NCBI GenBank assembly: GCA_947565915.1
Contig: CANOHY010000011.1
Location: 1 to 50,718, forward strand
Direction of reading: 5' to 3'
Origin: an uncultured Eggerthellaceae bacterium
GTDB lineage: Bacteria > Actinomycetota > Coriobacteriia > Coriobacteriales > Eggerthellaceae
DNA: 50,718 nucleotides
Part shown: positions 36,075 to 43,595 of the stretch, in pieces
How positions within the stretch are numbered: position 1 is the first letter of the stretch
How the letters are laid out: every line of letters starts with the position of its first letter
Made by a program: the position numbers and the translations under genes
Notes under the pieces: model-generated
Databases searched by the model: none
Told to the model about the DNA's origin: nothing
What the model saw: the letters and a program-made list of their open reading frames with translations, nothing else

Positions 36075-36125
36075 CGCCTGCAAGGATAAGCCGCAAACGC
36101 ACCCTAAACGAAAACGAGGTGGCTC

Positions 36126-37232
36126 ATGCTTGTCGTGCTCTCTGGCGGTGGAACCGCTGGCCATATCAACCCTGCTCTGGCTTTGGCCGAAGAACTCGAG
36201 AAACGTGGCGTGGAGGTGCGTTTCGCAGGCACTCCCAAGGGCGTGGAATCGCGCTTGGTTCCCGAAGCCGGCATTCCCTTCAAGGCGTTCGAGGCCTCTG
36301 GCTTCAATCGCAACCACCCCACTTCGCTCGTGAAGGCGCTGCGCCTCATGCAGAAGAGCACGCGCGAGGCCTGCCGCTGGTTTGCCGAGATAAAGCCCGA
36401 TGTCGTCGTAGGATTCGGCGGCTACGTTTCGCTTTCCATCGGACGCGCCGCCGAGAAGATGGGCATACCTGTGGTCATTCACGAGCAGAACTCGGTGATG
36501 GGCCTTGCCAACAAGGACCTCTCCCATCGTGCCACCAAGATTTGCCTCACCTACCAACATGCTGCTCCACATGGGGAAGGTGCTTCAAAGGTGGTTCTAA
36601 CCGGCAACCCCGTTCGTCGTCAGGTATTCGAGGCTACGCGCGAGGAAGGGCGCCGCACCTTCGCCATTCCCGAAGATGCCACCATGCTGCTGGTGACCGG
36701 GGGCAGCTTAGGAGCACGACACCTCAACGAGGCCATGGTTGCACTCAAAGACGAGCTGCTTGCCATCGATGACCTTTACATCGTTCAGATTACCGGCCCC
36801 AAGGAACTAGACACCGTGGTGGAGCAGCTGCAGCTTTCGCCCGATCAGCAACCCCGCTGGCAGCTCATGGGCTATACGGACGAGATGGGCAAGCTCATGG
36901 CTGCCTGCGACGCCATCGTGTCGCGAGCCGGCGCGTCTTCGCTTGCCGAGATATCGGCGCGCGGCATACCGGCGCTACTCGTGCCCTTCCCTTATGCCAC
37001 TGAGGACCATCAGACCATGAACGCGCATTCATCCGTGGAAGCAGGATGCGCTTTGATGATTGCCGACGACCAGGTGGAAACGCCCGAATTCGGCAGATTG
37101 GTGAAGCGGCTCGTGCAGGACGAGGCCTTGCGCGCCTCCATGCACGATGCAGCCCTTGCACAAGAAACCGCCAATGCGGCATCCAAGCTCGCCGATGTGG
37201 TGATGGAAGCTGCTCAAGAGAAGGCTCTCTAG
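36126..37232 (+). CDS. murG: MurG, lipid II GlcNAc transferase, inverted within the cluster
   Basis: A 368-residue peripheral membrane glycosyltransferase (GT28, GT-B fold) that adds GlcNAc to lipid I. It has the first glycine loop SGGGTAGHINPALA, GFGGYVSLSIGRAAEKMG, VIHEQNSVMGLANK, VTGGSLGARHLNEAM and the donor site VSRAGASSLAEISARG. Ribosome site GAGGT before the ATG. It is in the usual place between ftsW and murC but on the opposite strand to the rest of the cluster. Inverted copies of the family-2 repeat stand on both sides, and the segment between them carries its own -10 box and a 3' hairpin, so it is a self-contained unit. Confidence 0.96.
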   Translation: MLVVLSGGGTAGHINPALALAEELEKRGVEVRFAGTPKGVESRLVPEAGIPFKAFEASGFNRNHPTSLVKALRLMQKSTREACRWFAEIKPDVVVGFGGYVSLSIGRAAEKMGIPVVIHEQNSVMGLANKDLSHRATKICLTYQHAAPHGEGASKVVLTGNPVRRQVFEATREEGRRTFAIPEDATMLLVTGGSLGARHLNEAMVALKDELLAIDDLYIVQITGPKELDTVVEQLQLSPDQQPRWQLMGYTDEMGKLMAACDAIVSRAGASSLAEISARGIPALLVPFPYATEDHQTMNAHSSVEAGCALMIADDQVETPEFGRLVKRLVQDEALRASMHDAALAQETANAASKLADVVMEAAQEKAL

Positions 37233-37237
37233 CCCAC

Positions 37238-37287
37238 GATGGTGTGGCAGCACTCTCGGCCTAGGCCTCGAATGCTGCCACACCATC
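37238..37287 (+). terminator. hairpin after murG
   Basis: GATGGTGTGGCAGCA and TGCTGCCACACCATC form a perfect 15-base stem around a 20-base loop that itself contains GGCCTAGGCC. No T-run follows, so it may be a weak terminator, an RNA stabiliser or another palindromic element. It begins 6 bases after the murG stop. Confidence 0.5.
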
Positions 37288-37308
37288 ATACAACCAGCAT
37301 ATTCTTGT

Positions 37309-37381
37309 CGATATGAGCCGAAGCTTTCAACCCCCGCAGGGAGCGTAGCAACCGAGGAGTGAAAGCGGAGGCCTCATATCG
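37309..37381 (+). repeat. family-2 palindromic repeat, copy 2e, right flank of murG
   Basis: Arms CGATATGAG and CTCATATCG, extending imperfectly inward, enclose CTTTCAACCCCCGCAGGGAG and CGTAGCAACCGAGGAGTGAAAG. Forward orientation, opposite to copy 2d. Confidence 0.87.
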
Positions 37382-37405
37382 CCAGAAACGCTAGGCCGCC
37401 CGAGG

Positions 37406-37529
37406 CTTCGCGCTTGGCCCCAACGTGACACAGCATTTCCGGAAACCAAAAACGCAGGAATGGCCGAAGGCTATTCCGAAGCGTTTTGGCTTGAGGATTT
37501 GCCGTGCGCGTTGGGGCCCAAGCGCGAAG
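37406..37529 (+). repeat. family-3 palindromic repeat, copy 3b, left flank of the flavin oxidoreductase
   Basis: Outer arms CTTCGCGCTTGGCCCCAACG and its near complement ending at 37529 enclose the family-3 core and the inner hairpin GGAATGGCC...GGCTATTCC. The inner hairpin and much of the arm are the same as in copy 3c, unlike copy 3a. It lies 31 bases from the oxidoreductase stop. Confidence 0.88.
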
Positions 37530-37560
37530 TCCAAGCGTTCTCGCGAGAAGACAAACTGTC

Positions 37561-39522
37561 TTAAGCTAAGTCCCTGCAGAGCCAGTATGCCTGGTTGATG
37601 GCATCGCCGATTACGCCCGGCTCCTTCGCATCGCCGATCACGTACGTCTCGGGCACGATGCTCGAAAGCTCCTCTATCATGCACGCGTTCGGGCGCACCC
37701 CGAAAGCGGTAATTACGGTATCGGCCGGAATCGTCTCGGTTTCGCCACCCTGATTGCGCACTACCACGCCACCATCCACGACTTCCTGCACCACGCAGTT
37801 GCCGCGCTTCGCTACATGGTTCTGCTCGCTGTAGAGGTCGAGCATCTGCTTCAAGAAGAACACGAGGTCACGCGCGAACTCATCTTCGGGCAGCTGGTCC
37901 ACTACCGTAACCTCCTTGCCCTCCATGGCAAGCCCGAGCGCGCACTCCATGCCCGAAAGGCCACCACCGCACACCACTACGCGCTGGCCAATCTCAGCAC
38001 CTCCACGGTCGACTTCCACCACATCATGCACGAAGGGCTTGTCCAGGCCAGGTATAGGCGGTTCGATAAGCTCGGCACCCGTGGCCAGTATCAGCACATC
38101 GGGATCTTCGGCACGCACTACCTCTGGCGTCACTTCTACGCCCAGCTTGACGGTGGCCCCGCATTTAGCCGTCTGATCTTGCGCCCATTTGAGGTAGCGT
38201 CTGAAGCCATCCTTGAACGAGAGCGCCGAGGCCTCGGGCAAGCGGCCGCCCATCTGCTGCGCCTTGTCGTAGAGCACAACTTCGTAGCCACGCTCTGCGA
38301 GCACGCGGGTGGCTTCCATGCCACCAGGGCCTGCGCCTACCACCATCACCTTGCGCGGCTTGGTGGTTGGAATCAGCTTGGTGCCACGGTATTCCCAACC
38401 CATGATGGGATTGACGGCGCACCCTTCCAAGTGCGACCCCACCAAGCAGCCTTTCATGCAATACATGCAGCGCAGGCAGGGGCGAATCTCATCCTCTTGC
38501 CCACGCAGTCCCTTGTTCACGTAATCGCCATCGGCCATGAGCGCCTTGGCCATGGCCACGATGTCGGCTTCCCCGCTCTCGATGATATGCTCGGCTTGCT
38601 CGAGCGTGCTGATGCCGCCACAAACCGACACGGCCAAACTGGGACATGCTTCCTTGAGGGCTTTCGAGTACTTCGTGTTCAGCATGGGTTCCACATAGTA
38701 ACCGGGCATGTTCTTGCAAAGCGCGATGGGCGCGCGCAAGGTGCCGGCCGACACCAGCACCATGTCGATATAGGGTTCGGCAAGCTTCAGGAACTCCACA
38801 CGCTCCTCGAAGGGCATGCCGTTGTCAATCCACTCATTGCCCACCAGGCGAATCTCGATGGGGATATCGCCACCCGTGGCTTCGCGAGCCGCAGCGAGCA
38901 CCTCGAGTGGAAGGCGAACGCGATTCTCGAACGAGCCGCCGTACTCGTCGGTGCGCTGGTTCCAATGCGGTGACATGAACGAAGACAGCAGATTGCCATG
39001 CGCCAGATGCACCATCACCATGTCGAGCCCCGCCTTCTTGCAACGCTCGATAGCATCCACATGATGCTGGATCACGATGTCCATCTCGGAGCGGCCGATC
39101 TCGATGAAGCGCGATGGATCCATGCCATCCAGAATGGAGGGTACGTAGGCGCGCTTGTCGTCGGGCAGCACGTCGGCCGCCCACTGGCCGCCATGTGTTA
39201 GCTCAACAGAAAGACGGCAATCGATCTTATGGAACTCGCGCGCCAAAAGCCCCAGCGGCGGGATGTCGTCATCGGTGGTCACCGACATGCATGCATAGAA
39301 GTCGCGCCCTTCGTCGAAATCGACGGGCGTCGACCCGATGGTCACCAATCCGCAACCCGTGCGCGCCTGACCCATAGCGAACTCGAAGAGCTCGTTTCCC
39401 AGCTTGCCATCGCGGTATCCTGCATGGTTCGACACGATGGGGCTGAACTGGATGCGGTTCTTCACGGTCATACTGCCCACCTCGATGGGCTCGTACACGT
39501 GGGGGAAGTGGTTGAATGCCAT
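37561..39522 (-). CDS. old yellow enzyme-type NADH:flavin oxidoreductase, FMN/4Fe-4S/FAD
   Basis: A 653-residue protein of the 2,4-dienoyl-CoA reductase / BaiCD / BaiH type. An N-terminal FMN-binding TIM barrel (residues 1 to about 340) has RIQFSPIVSNHAGY, LTHGGQWA and EYGGSFENRVRLPLEV. A cysteine cluster near 345-366 (CLRCMYCMKGC ... GCAVNP) fits a 4Fe-4S site. A C-terminal module has two dinucleotide folds, VVGAGPGGMEATR near 391 and VVCGGGLSGMECALG near 516. Such enzymes reduce activated C=C bonds (enoates, steroids, bile acids, plant compounds) in anaerobes; the substrate is not predictable. It interrupts the order ftsW-murG and is flanked by inverted family-3 repeats, so it looks acquired. 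Confidence 0.9.
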   Translation of the reverse strand: MAFNHFPHVYEPIEVGSMTVKNRIQFSPIVSNHAGYRDGKLGNELFEFAMGQARTGCGLVTIGSTPVDFDEGRDFYACMSVTTDDDIPPLGLLAREFHKIDCRLSVELTHGGQWAADVLPDDKRAYVPSILDGMDPSRFIEIGRSEMDIVIQHHVDAIERCKKAGLDMVMVHLAHGNLLSSFMSPHWNQRTDEYGGSFENRVRLPLEVLAAAREATGGDIPIEIRLVGNEWIDNGMPFEERVEFLKLAEPYIDMVLVSAGTLRAPIALCKNMPGYYVEPMLNTKYSKALKEACPSLAVSVCGGISTLEQAEHIIESGEADIVAMAKALMADGDYVNKGLRGQEDEIRPCLRCMYCMKGCLVGSHLEGCAVNPIMGWEYRGTKLIPTTKPRKVMVVGAGPGGMEATRVLAERGYEVVLYDKAQQMGGRLPEASALSFKDGFRRYLKWAQDQTAKCGATVKLGVEVTPEVVRAEDPDVLILATGAELIEPPIPGLDKPFVHDVVEVDRGGAEIGQRVVVCGGGLSGMECALGLAMEGKEVTVVDQLPEDEFARDLVFFLKQMLDLYSEQNHVAKRGNCVVQEVVDGGVVVRNQGGETETIPADTVITAFGVRPNACMIEELSSIVPETYVIGDAKEPGVIGDAINQAYWLCRDLA

Positions 39523-39529
39523 GGCTGCT

Positions 39530-39581
39530 CCAATCGATTGGTTGGATGGAATGACGCCATTCTACCAGGCAAGCAGCTTGC
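39530..39581 (-). promoter_or_regulatory. candidate oxidoreductase promoter with two short palindromes
   Basis: A TAGAAT -10 (39559-39564, minus strand) lies 37 bases before the start. Two perfect short palindromes flank it: CCAATCGATTGG (39530-39541) next to the ribosome site GGAGC, and GCAAGCAGCTTGC (39569-39581) in the spacer/-35 area. They are plausible operators for a substrate-responsive regulator, but no regulator gene is adjacent. Confidence 0.35.
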
Positions 39582-39626
39582 TTCGCCAAAAGGCTTGCCC
39601 GATTTCTAATGCGCACAAGCGCCACA

Positions 39627-39747
39627 GCGCGCATTGGCCCCAACGCGCACGGCAAATCCTCAAGCCAAAACGCTTCGGAATAGCCTTCGGCCATTCCTGC
39701 GTTTTTGGTTTCCGGAAATGCCGTGTCACGTTAGGGCTAATGCGCGC
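39627..39747 (-). repeat. family-3 palindromic repeat, copy 3c, right flank of the flavin oxidoreductase
   Basis: This is the inverted counterpart of copy 3b. On the minus strand it carries the same core, the same inner hairpin (GGAATGGCCGAAGGCTATTC) and the same AACGTGACAC and GTGCGCGTTGGGGCC arm segments. Only the outermost bases differ (GCGCGCATTAG with CCAATGCGCGC). It lies 51 bases from the ftsW stop. Confidence 0.88.
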
Positions 39748-39798
39748 CAAAACTGAAGAGGCGCCGCTATGAACCGCATCCCGATACTTGGATGCGAA

Positions 39799-41001
39799 TC
39801 ATCGTTGGCGCACGACGCGCAGGTTGTCTCGCCGCTTCTCGCGCTCGCGCTTGTCAAGCTTGCCCGAGTCGGAAACGGACAGGATGATGCCGATCATCAT
39901 GAACGTGGCGATCAGCGACGAGCCGCCCGAGCTGATGAAGGGCAGCGGCTTGCCCGTGGTTGGGAACACGCCGATCACGCAGCCGATGTTCAAGAACGCC
40001 TGGAACACCAGCATGATGGTCAGAGCGCCAGCCACCATGCGCCCGTAGCGGTCGCGACAGCTGCGCGCGATGCGAAGTCCCGCCCAAAGCAGCACCAAGA
40101 ACGCCGCAATCACAGCTAAGGCGCCCACCATTCCCAGTTCCTCGCCAATGATGGCGAAGATGAAGTCGGTCTCAGATTCGGGGATGTAGAGGTACTTCTC
40201 GCGCGAATTACCCAGTCCCACGCCGAATATTCCTCCCTCGGCGAAGGCATAGAACGAATGGATGATCTGATATCCCGCACCGTAGCCGTCTTGGCCGTCG
40301 GCCCAGGGGTTCAAGTACAGCATGCGATCGGTACGATAACCCGACGTGAAGATAGCAATCACCGCGAACAGCAGAAGCGCAAGCACCACGAGCACCACAT
40401 AGCGCACGGGCACCTCGCCAAACCACATCACGCCGATGATGCCCAAAGCGATGATGGCCGTGGTGCCCAAATCCGACTGAGAGAAATAAAGCAGCGCTAT
40501 AGGGGCAACCACCAGCAAGAAAACGGCTATGACGAAATGCTTCAGATCGTACGTGCCCGCCTGGAACTCGTTGAACAAATAGGCGGTCATCAGGATGAAG
40601 GCGATCTTTGCGAACTCGGCAGGCTGCAAGCTGAAGGGCCCGATGCTCACCCAGCGCTGCGCACCCAGCGCCGTTGTGCCCATGATGGCCGTGAGGATGA
40701 GCAGAAAGACGCACACGCCCCAGAAAAGCCACAGCAAGGGCCCTTGCCAGAGCCGATAGGGCAGCACCTTCCAGAGCACGAAAGCGCCTGCAAGGCCGAT
40801 TATCGCGAACACGAGCTGATCGATGAGATAGCTTGAAGCATCTTCCTGCTCCGCAATGGCCGAGATGGAAGATGCCGAATAGATCATGACGAACCCGAGC
40901 AGCGTAAGCCCCAACACCACCAGCATGAGCACCGTGCGTGGGATGTACGCATCCAGCGTGGCATTCGCCCTGCGCGACCTCTCTTCTGCCGAGCGCGCCA
41001 T
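39799..41001 (-). CDS. ftsW: FtsW, septal peptidoglycan glycosyltransferase (SEDS)
   Basis: A 400-residue polytopic SEDS protein with about ten membrane segments. It works with FtsI to polymerise septal peptidoglycan from lipid II. Family marks include GAQRWVSIGPFSLQPAEFAK, YFSQSDLGTT, DRMLYLNPWAD, GGIFGVGLGNSREKYLYIPE, FIFAIIGEELGM and PLPFISSGGSSL. The N and C termini are basic and cytoplasmic. The ATG at 41001 follows GAGGGGAG and sits two bases after the murD stop. It is now the last gene of the upstream division operon. Confidence 0.97.
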   Translation of the reverse strand: MARSAEERSRRANATLDAYIPRTVLMLVVLGLTLLGFVMIYSASSISAIAEQEDASSYLIDQLVFAIIGLAGAFVLWKVLPYRLWQGPLLWLFWGVCVFLLILTAIMGTTALGAQRWVSIGPFSLQPAEFAKIAFILMTAYLFNEFQAGTYDLKHFVIAVFLLVVAPIALLYFSQSDLGTTAIIALGIIGVMWFGEVPVRYVVLVVLALLLFAVIAIFTSGYRTDRMLYLNPWADGQDGYGAGYQIIHSFYAFAEGGIFGVGLGNSREKYLYIPESETDFIFAIIGEELGMVGALAVIAAFLVLLWAGLRIARSCRDRYGRMVAGALTIMLVFQAFLNIGCVIGVFPTTGKPLPFISSGGSSLIATFMMIGIILSVSDSGKLDKREREKRRDNLRVVRQR

Positions 41002-41002
41002 G

Positions 41003-42544
41003 CTAGCCTCGCTCCCCTCGCGCGGCTACCAGCTGCTTGAACACGCGTCCGCGCTCCTCGAAGTTGCGAAACTCGTCGAACGAGGCACAGGCCGGCGAGA
41101 GCAAGAGCACGTCTCCAGGGCGCGCAAGGGCCAATCCCGCATCGAGCGCATCTTCCATGCAAGCAGCACGGCTCAAGGCGAACCCCGCAGGAGCCGTTGC
41201 AGCCGCATCTTCGAAAGCCGCAACGAACCGCTCCCCCGCTTCACCGAAGCACACCGCAGCGCTCGCATGCTGGTGCGTTGCTTCCACGAGCGGATCCAAA
41301 TCGGTTCCCTTGTCCTCGCCACCAAGCAACACCACTATGCTCTTGCCGGGAAACGCTGCGAGAGCCTTCAGCACCGAATCGACGTTCGTTCCTTTCGAAT
41401 CGTTCACGCAAAGCACGCCTGCAACCTCGCCACAGGGCTCGATGCGATGCTCGAGCGGCGCGAAGCCCTGCAAGCCGCGCACAACGGATCGGGCATCAGC
41501 GCCCAAGGCAAGCGCAGCGCTTGCGGCCGCAAGCGCATTCTCTACGTTGTGCTCGCCCACCAGGCGAAGCTCAGATGCCGGACCGAGGTCGTGCTCTACG
41601 CCTTGCAAGGCAACCTTCAAATGCTTATTCGCATCTAGAAATGCCGCATTGCGAGCGCCGCACCGCGCCCGCATGTCGCCGCAGATGCCATCCTTCGTGC
41701 CCAGGGGCACGTAGTCGAAACCAGCTTGCTCGACTGAAAGAGGTCGCAGCTCGCGCACCTTGGCACGCACCACTTCGTCGGTTGCGCTCAGCACGGCTAC
41801 GGCTGCGCGCATCCCTTCCTCGCCTTGCCCTGATTGCACGCCATGGCGGCGTGACGATGTCAAGCGCTCCAGAAGCCCCAGCTTCGCGTCTCGGTAAGCC
41901 TCGAGCGTTTTGTGCCAATGGATGTGGTCGGGCGTGATGCTCAGGATCACTGCCACATCGGGCGCGAAGTCACAAGTGGAAGCAAGCTGATAAGAAGACG
42001 CCTCGACCACATACACCGAAGCAGCATTCTGAGCTACGGCATCGAGGCACACATCGCCGATATTGCCCACAGCAAGCGCATCAATCCCGCTCTCGCGCAG
42101 GAGGTGCGCACAAAGCGCCGTGGTGGTGGTCTTCCCATTCGTGCCCGTTATGGCTATCCAAAGGCTTGCGGGGTCGCTCTCGTTCCATGCGAACTCGAGT
42201 TCGCCCACGAGCTTCGCACTCGCATGCAAGCCATCCTGGTAGAGCTGATGCCAATAGGGAATGCCGGGGCTTGCGATGCACAAATCGAACTGCTCCCCCA
42301 CTGGAACGCCATCATCGCCGAAGGCATAGGCGAACCCATCGCGCGCATGGCTTTCCAAGAACTCTCGCGATGCCGGGCTCTCTTGTCCGGCTGCTACGAA
42401 AACGCTGGTCACGCGCGTTCCAATGAGCGCAGCACAATAGCGTGCCACCGCTTGGCCCGATTTCCCTAGGCCCAACACCAGCACGTTTCCAAGCGTTTCA
42501 GCAGGCATGCTTGCGCTTTCCCTGCCGCGCGACGAGGCAACCAT
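41003..42544 (-). CDS. murD: MurD, UDP-MurNAc-L-Ala D-glutamate ligase
   Basis: A 513-residue Mur ligase that adds D-glutamate. It shows VLVLGLGKSGQAVARY, the P-loop ITGTNGKTTTTALC near 132-145, ILSITPDHIHWH, GEHNVENALAAASAAL and CVNDSKGTNVDS. It is longer than the usual roughly 450 residues, partly from loops around 225-275. An ATG at 42508 (MPAETLGN) with GCAGGGAAAG upstream is an alternative start. The first ATG is one base after the mraY stop. Confidence 0.95.
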   Translation of the reverse strand: MVASSRGRESASMPAETLGNVLVLGLGKSGQAVARYCAALIGTRVTSVFVAAGQESPASREFLESHARDGFAYAFGDDGVPVGEQFDLCIASPGIPYWHQLYQDGLHASAKLVGELEFAWNESDPASLWIAITGTNGKTTTTALCAHLLRESGIDALAVGNIGDVCLDAVAQNAASVYVVEASSYQLASTCDFAPDVAVILSITPDHIHWHKTLEAYRDAKLGLLERLTSSRRHGVQSGQGEEGMRAAVAVLSATDEVVRAKVRELRPLSVEQAGFDYVPLGTKDGICGDMRARCGARNAAFLDANKHLKVALQGVEHDLGPASELRLVGEHNVENALAAASAALALGADARSVVRGLQGFAPLEHRIEPCGEVAGVLCVNDSKGTNVDSVLKALAAFPGKSIVVLLGGEDKGTDLDPLVEATHQHASAAVCFGEAGERFVAAFEDAAATAPAGFALSRAACMEDALDAGLALARPGDVLLLSPACASFDEFRNFEERGRVFKQLVAARGERG

Positions 42545-42545
42545 G

Positions 42546-43595
42546 CTACGCCGCCCCCAGCATGCTGCTCGCGAAATACAAGCTGAAGCCCACTGCTGCG
42601 CACATGCCCGAGATAATCCAGAACCGAACGACCACCTTGGTCTCGGACCAGCCCTTCTTCTCGAAGTGATGATGCAGCGGAGCCATGAGGAACACGCGCT
42701 TGTGCGTGCGCTTGAAGTAGAACACCTGGATCATCACCGAGAGCGCCTCGGCCACGAACAAGCCACCTATGATGATGACCACGAACTCGGTCTTGGTGAG
42801 CACAGCCAAGCACCCCAGGCCCATGCCAAGAGCAAGCGAGCCGGTATCGCCCATGAAGATGCTGGCCGGATACGCATTGAACCAAAGGAACCCGATGCAC
42901 GCGCCAGCCAATGCCGCTGCCACGATGGCCGGCTCCAGCAGGTCGGAGCGGAAGGCGATTGCAGCCATCACGACCATCACTATCATCACCGTGCCAGCAG
43001 CCAAGCCATCCAGGCCATCGGTTAGGTTCACGGCGTTGCACATGCCCACGAGCAGGATGTCCACGAAGATCAGGTACAACCACGGAATCGCAATGCCCCC
43101 GCCGATGGGAAGCACCGTGACCAGCACGCCGAGGTCGATGTTGGCCACGAAGGGAATGGGTACCGTAGGCTCGATGCCGAAGAAGTTAACTGCCACGATG
43201 CAGAAGATGGTTGCAATGGCGAACTGCCCGATGAGCTTGCCTTTGGGCGTGAGCCCCAACGAGCGCTCATGCACCACCTTGGAAGCATCGTCGAAGAGCC
43301 CCAGCGCACCGGTCACGATGATCGCAGCCAGCAGCACGTAGGTCTCAGGGGTGGGATATCCCACGATGACGATGGTAATGACCACGGCAATCAGCATGAT
43401 TACGCCGCCCATGGTGGGCGTTCCCTGCTTCACCAAATGCGTCTGTGGGCCATCGTCGCGCACCTGCTGGCCGATATGGCTCGAGCGCAAGAAGCGGATG
43501 AACGGCGGCATGAACAGCATGGTGAGGATAAGCGCCACCGGAACTGCCAGGAACACGAGAAACGTTGGATACGTTTGGAAGAGCGATGCGAGCAT
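42546..43595 (-). CDS. mraY: MraY, phospho-MurNAc-pentapeptide transferase
   Basis: A 349-residue polytopic membrane enzyme that makes lipid I by moving phospho-MurNAc-pentapeptide to undecaprenyl phosphate. Conserved parts include GTPTMGGVIML, the aspartate-rich LGLFDDASKV, NAVNLTDGLDGLAAG, FLWFNAYPASIFMGDTGSLA and HHHFEKKGWSETKVV. The ATG abuts the murF stop (TAGATG). Normal length and complete. Confidence 0.97.
   Translation of the reverse strand: MLASLFQTYPTFLVFLAVPVALILTMLFMPPFIRFLRSSHIGQQVRDDGPQTHLVKQGTPTMGGVIMLIAVVITIVIVGYPTPETYVLLAAIIVTGALGLFDDASKVVHERSLGLTPKGKLIGQFAIATIFCIVAVNFFGIEPTVPIPFVANIDLGVLVTVLPIGGGIAIPWLYLIFVDILLVGMCNAVNLTDGLDGLAAGTVMIVMVVMAAIAFRSDLLEPAIVAAALAGACIGFLWFNAYPASIFMGDTGSLALGMGLGCLAVLTKTEFVVIIIGGLFVAEALSVMIQVFYFKRTHKRVFLMAPLHHHFEKKGWSETKVVVRFWIISGMCAAVGFSLYFASSMLGAA

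Noticed and set aside
35922..37381. Family-2 and family-3 repeats as integron attC sites around single-gene cassettes
   Set aside because: They lack the RYYYAAC/GTTRRRY boxes, no integrase gene is present, and the flanking copies are inverted rather than direct.
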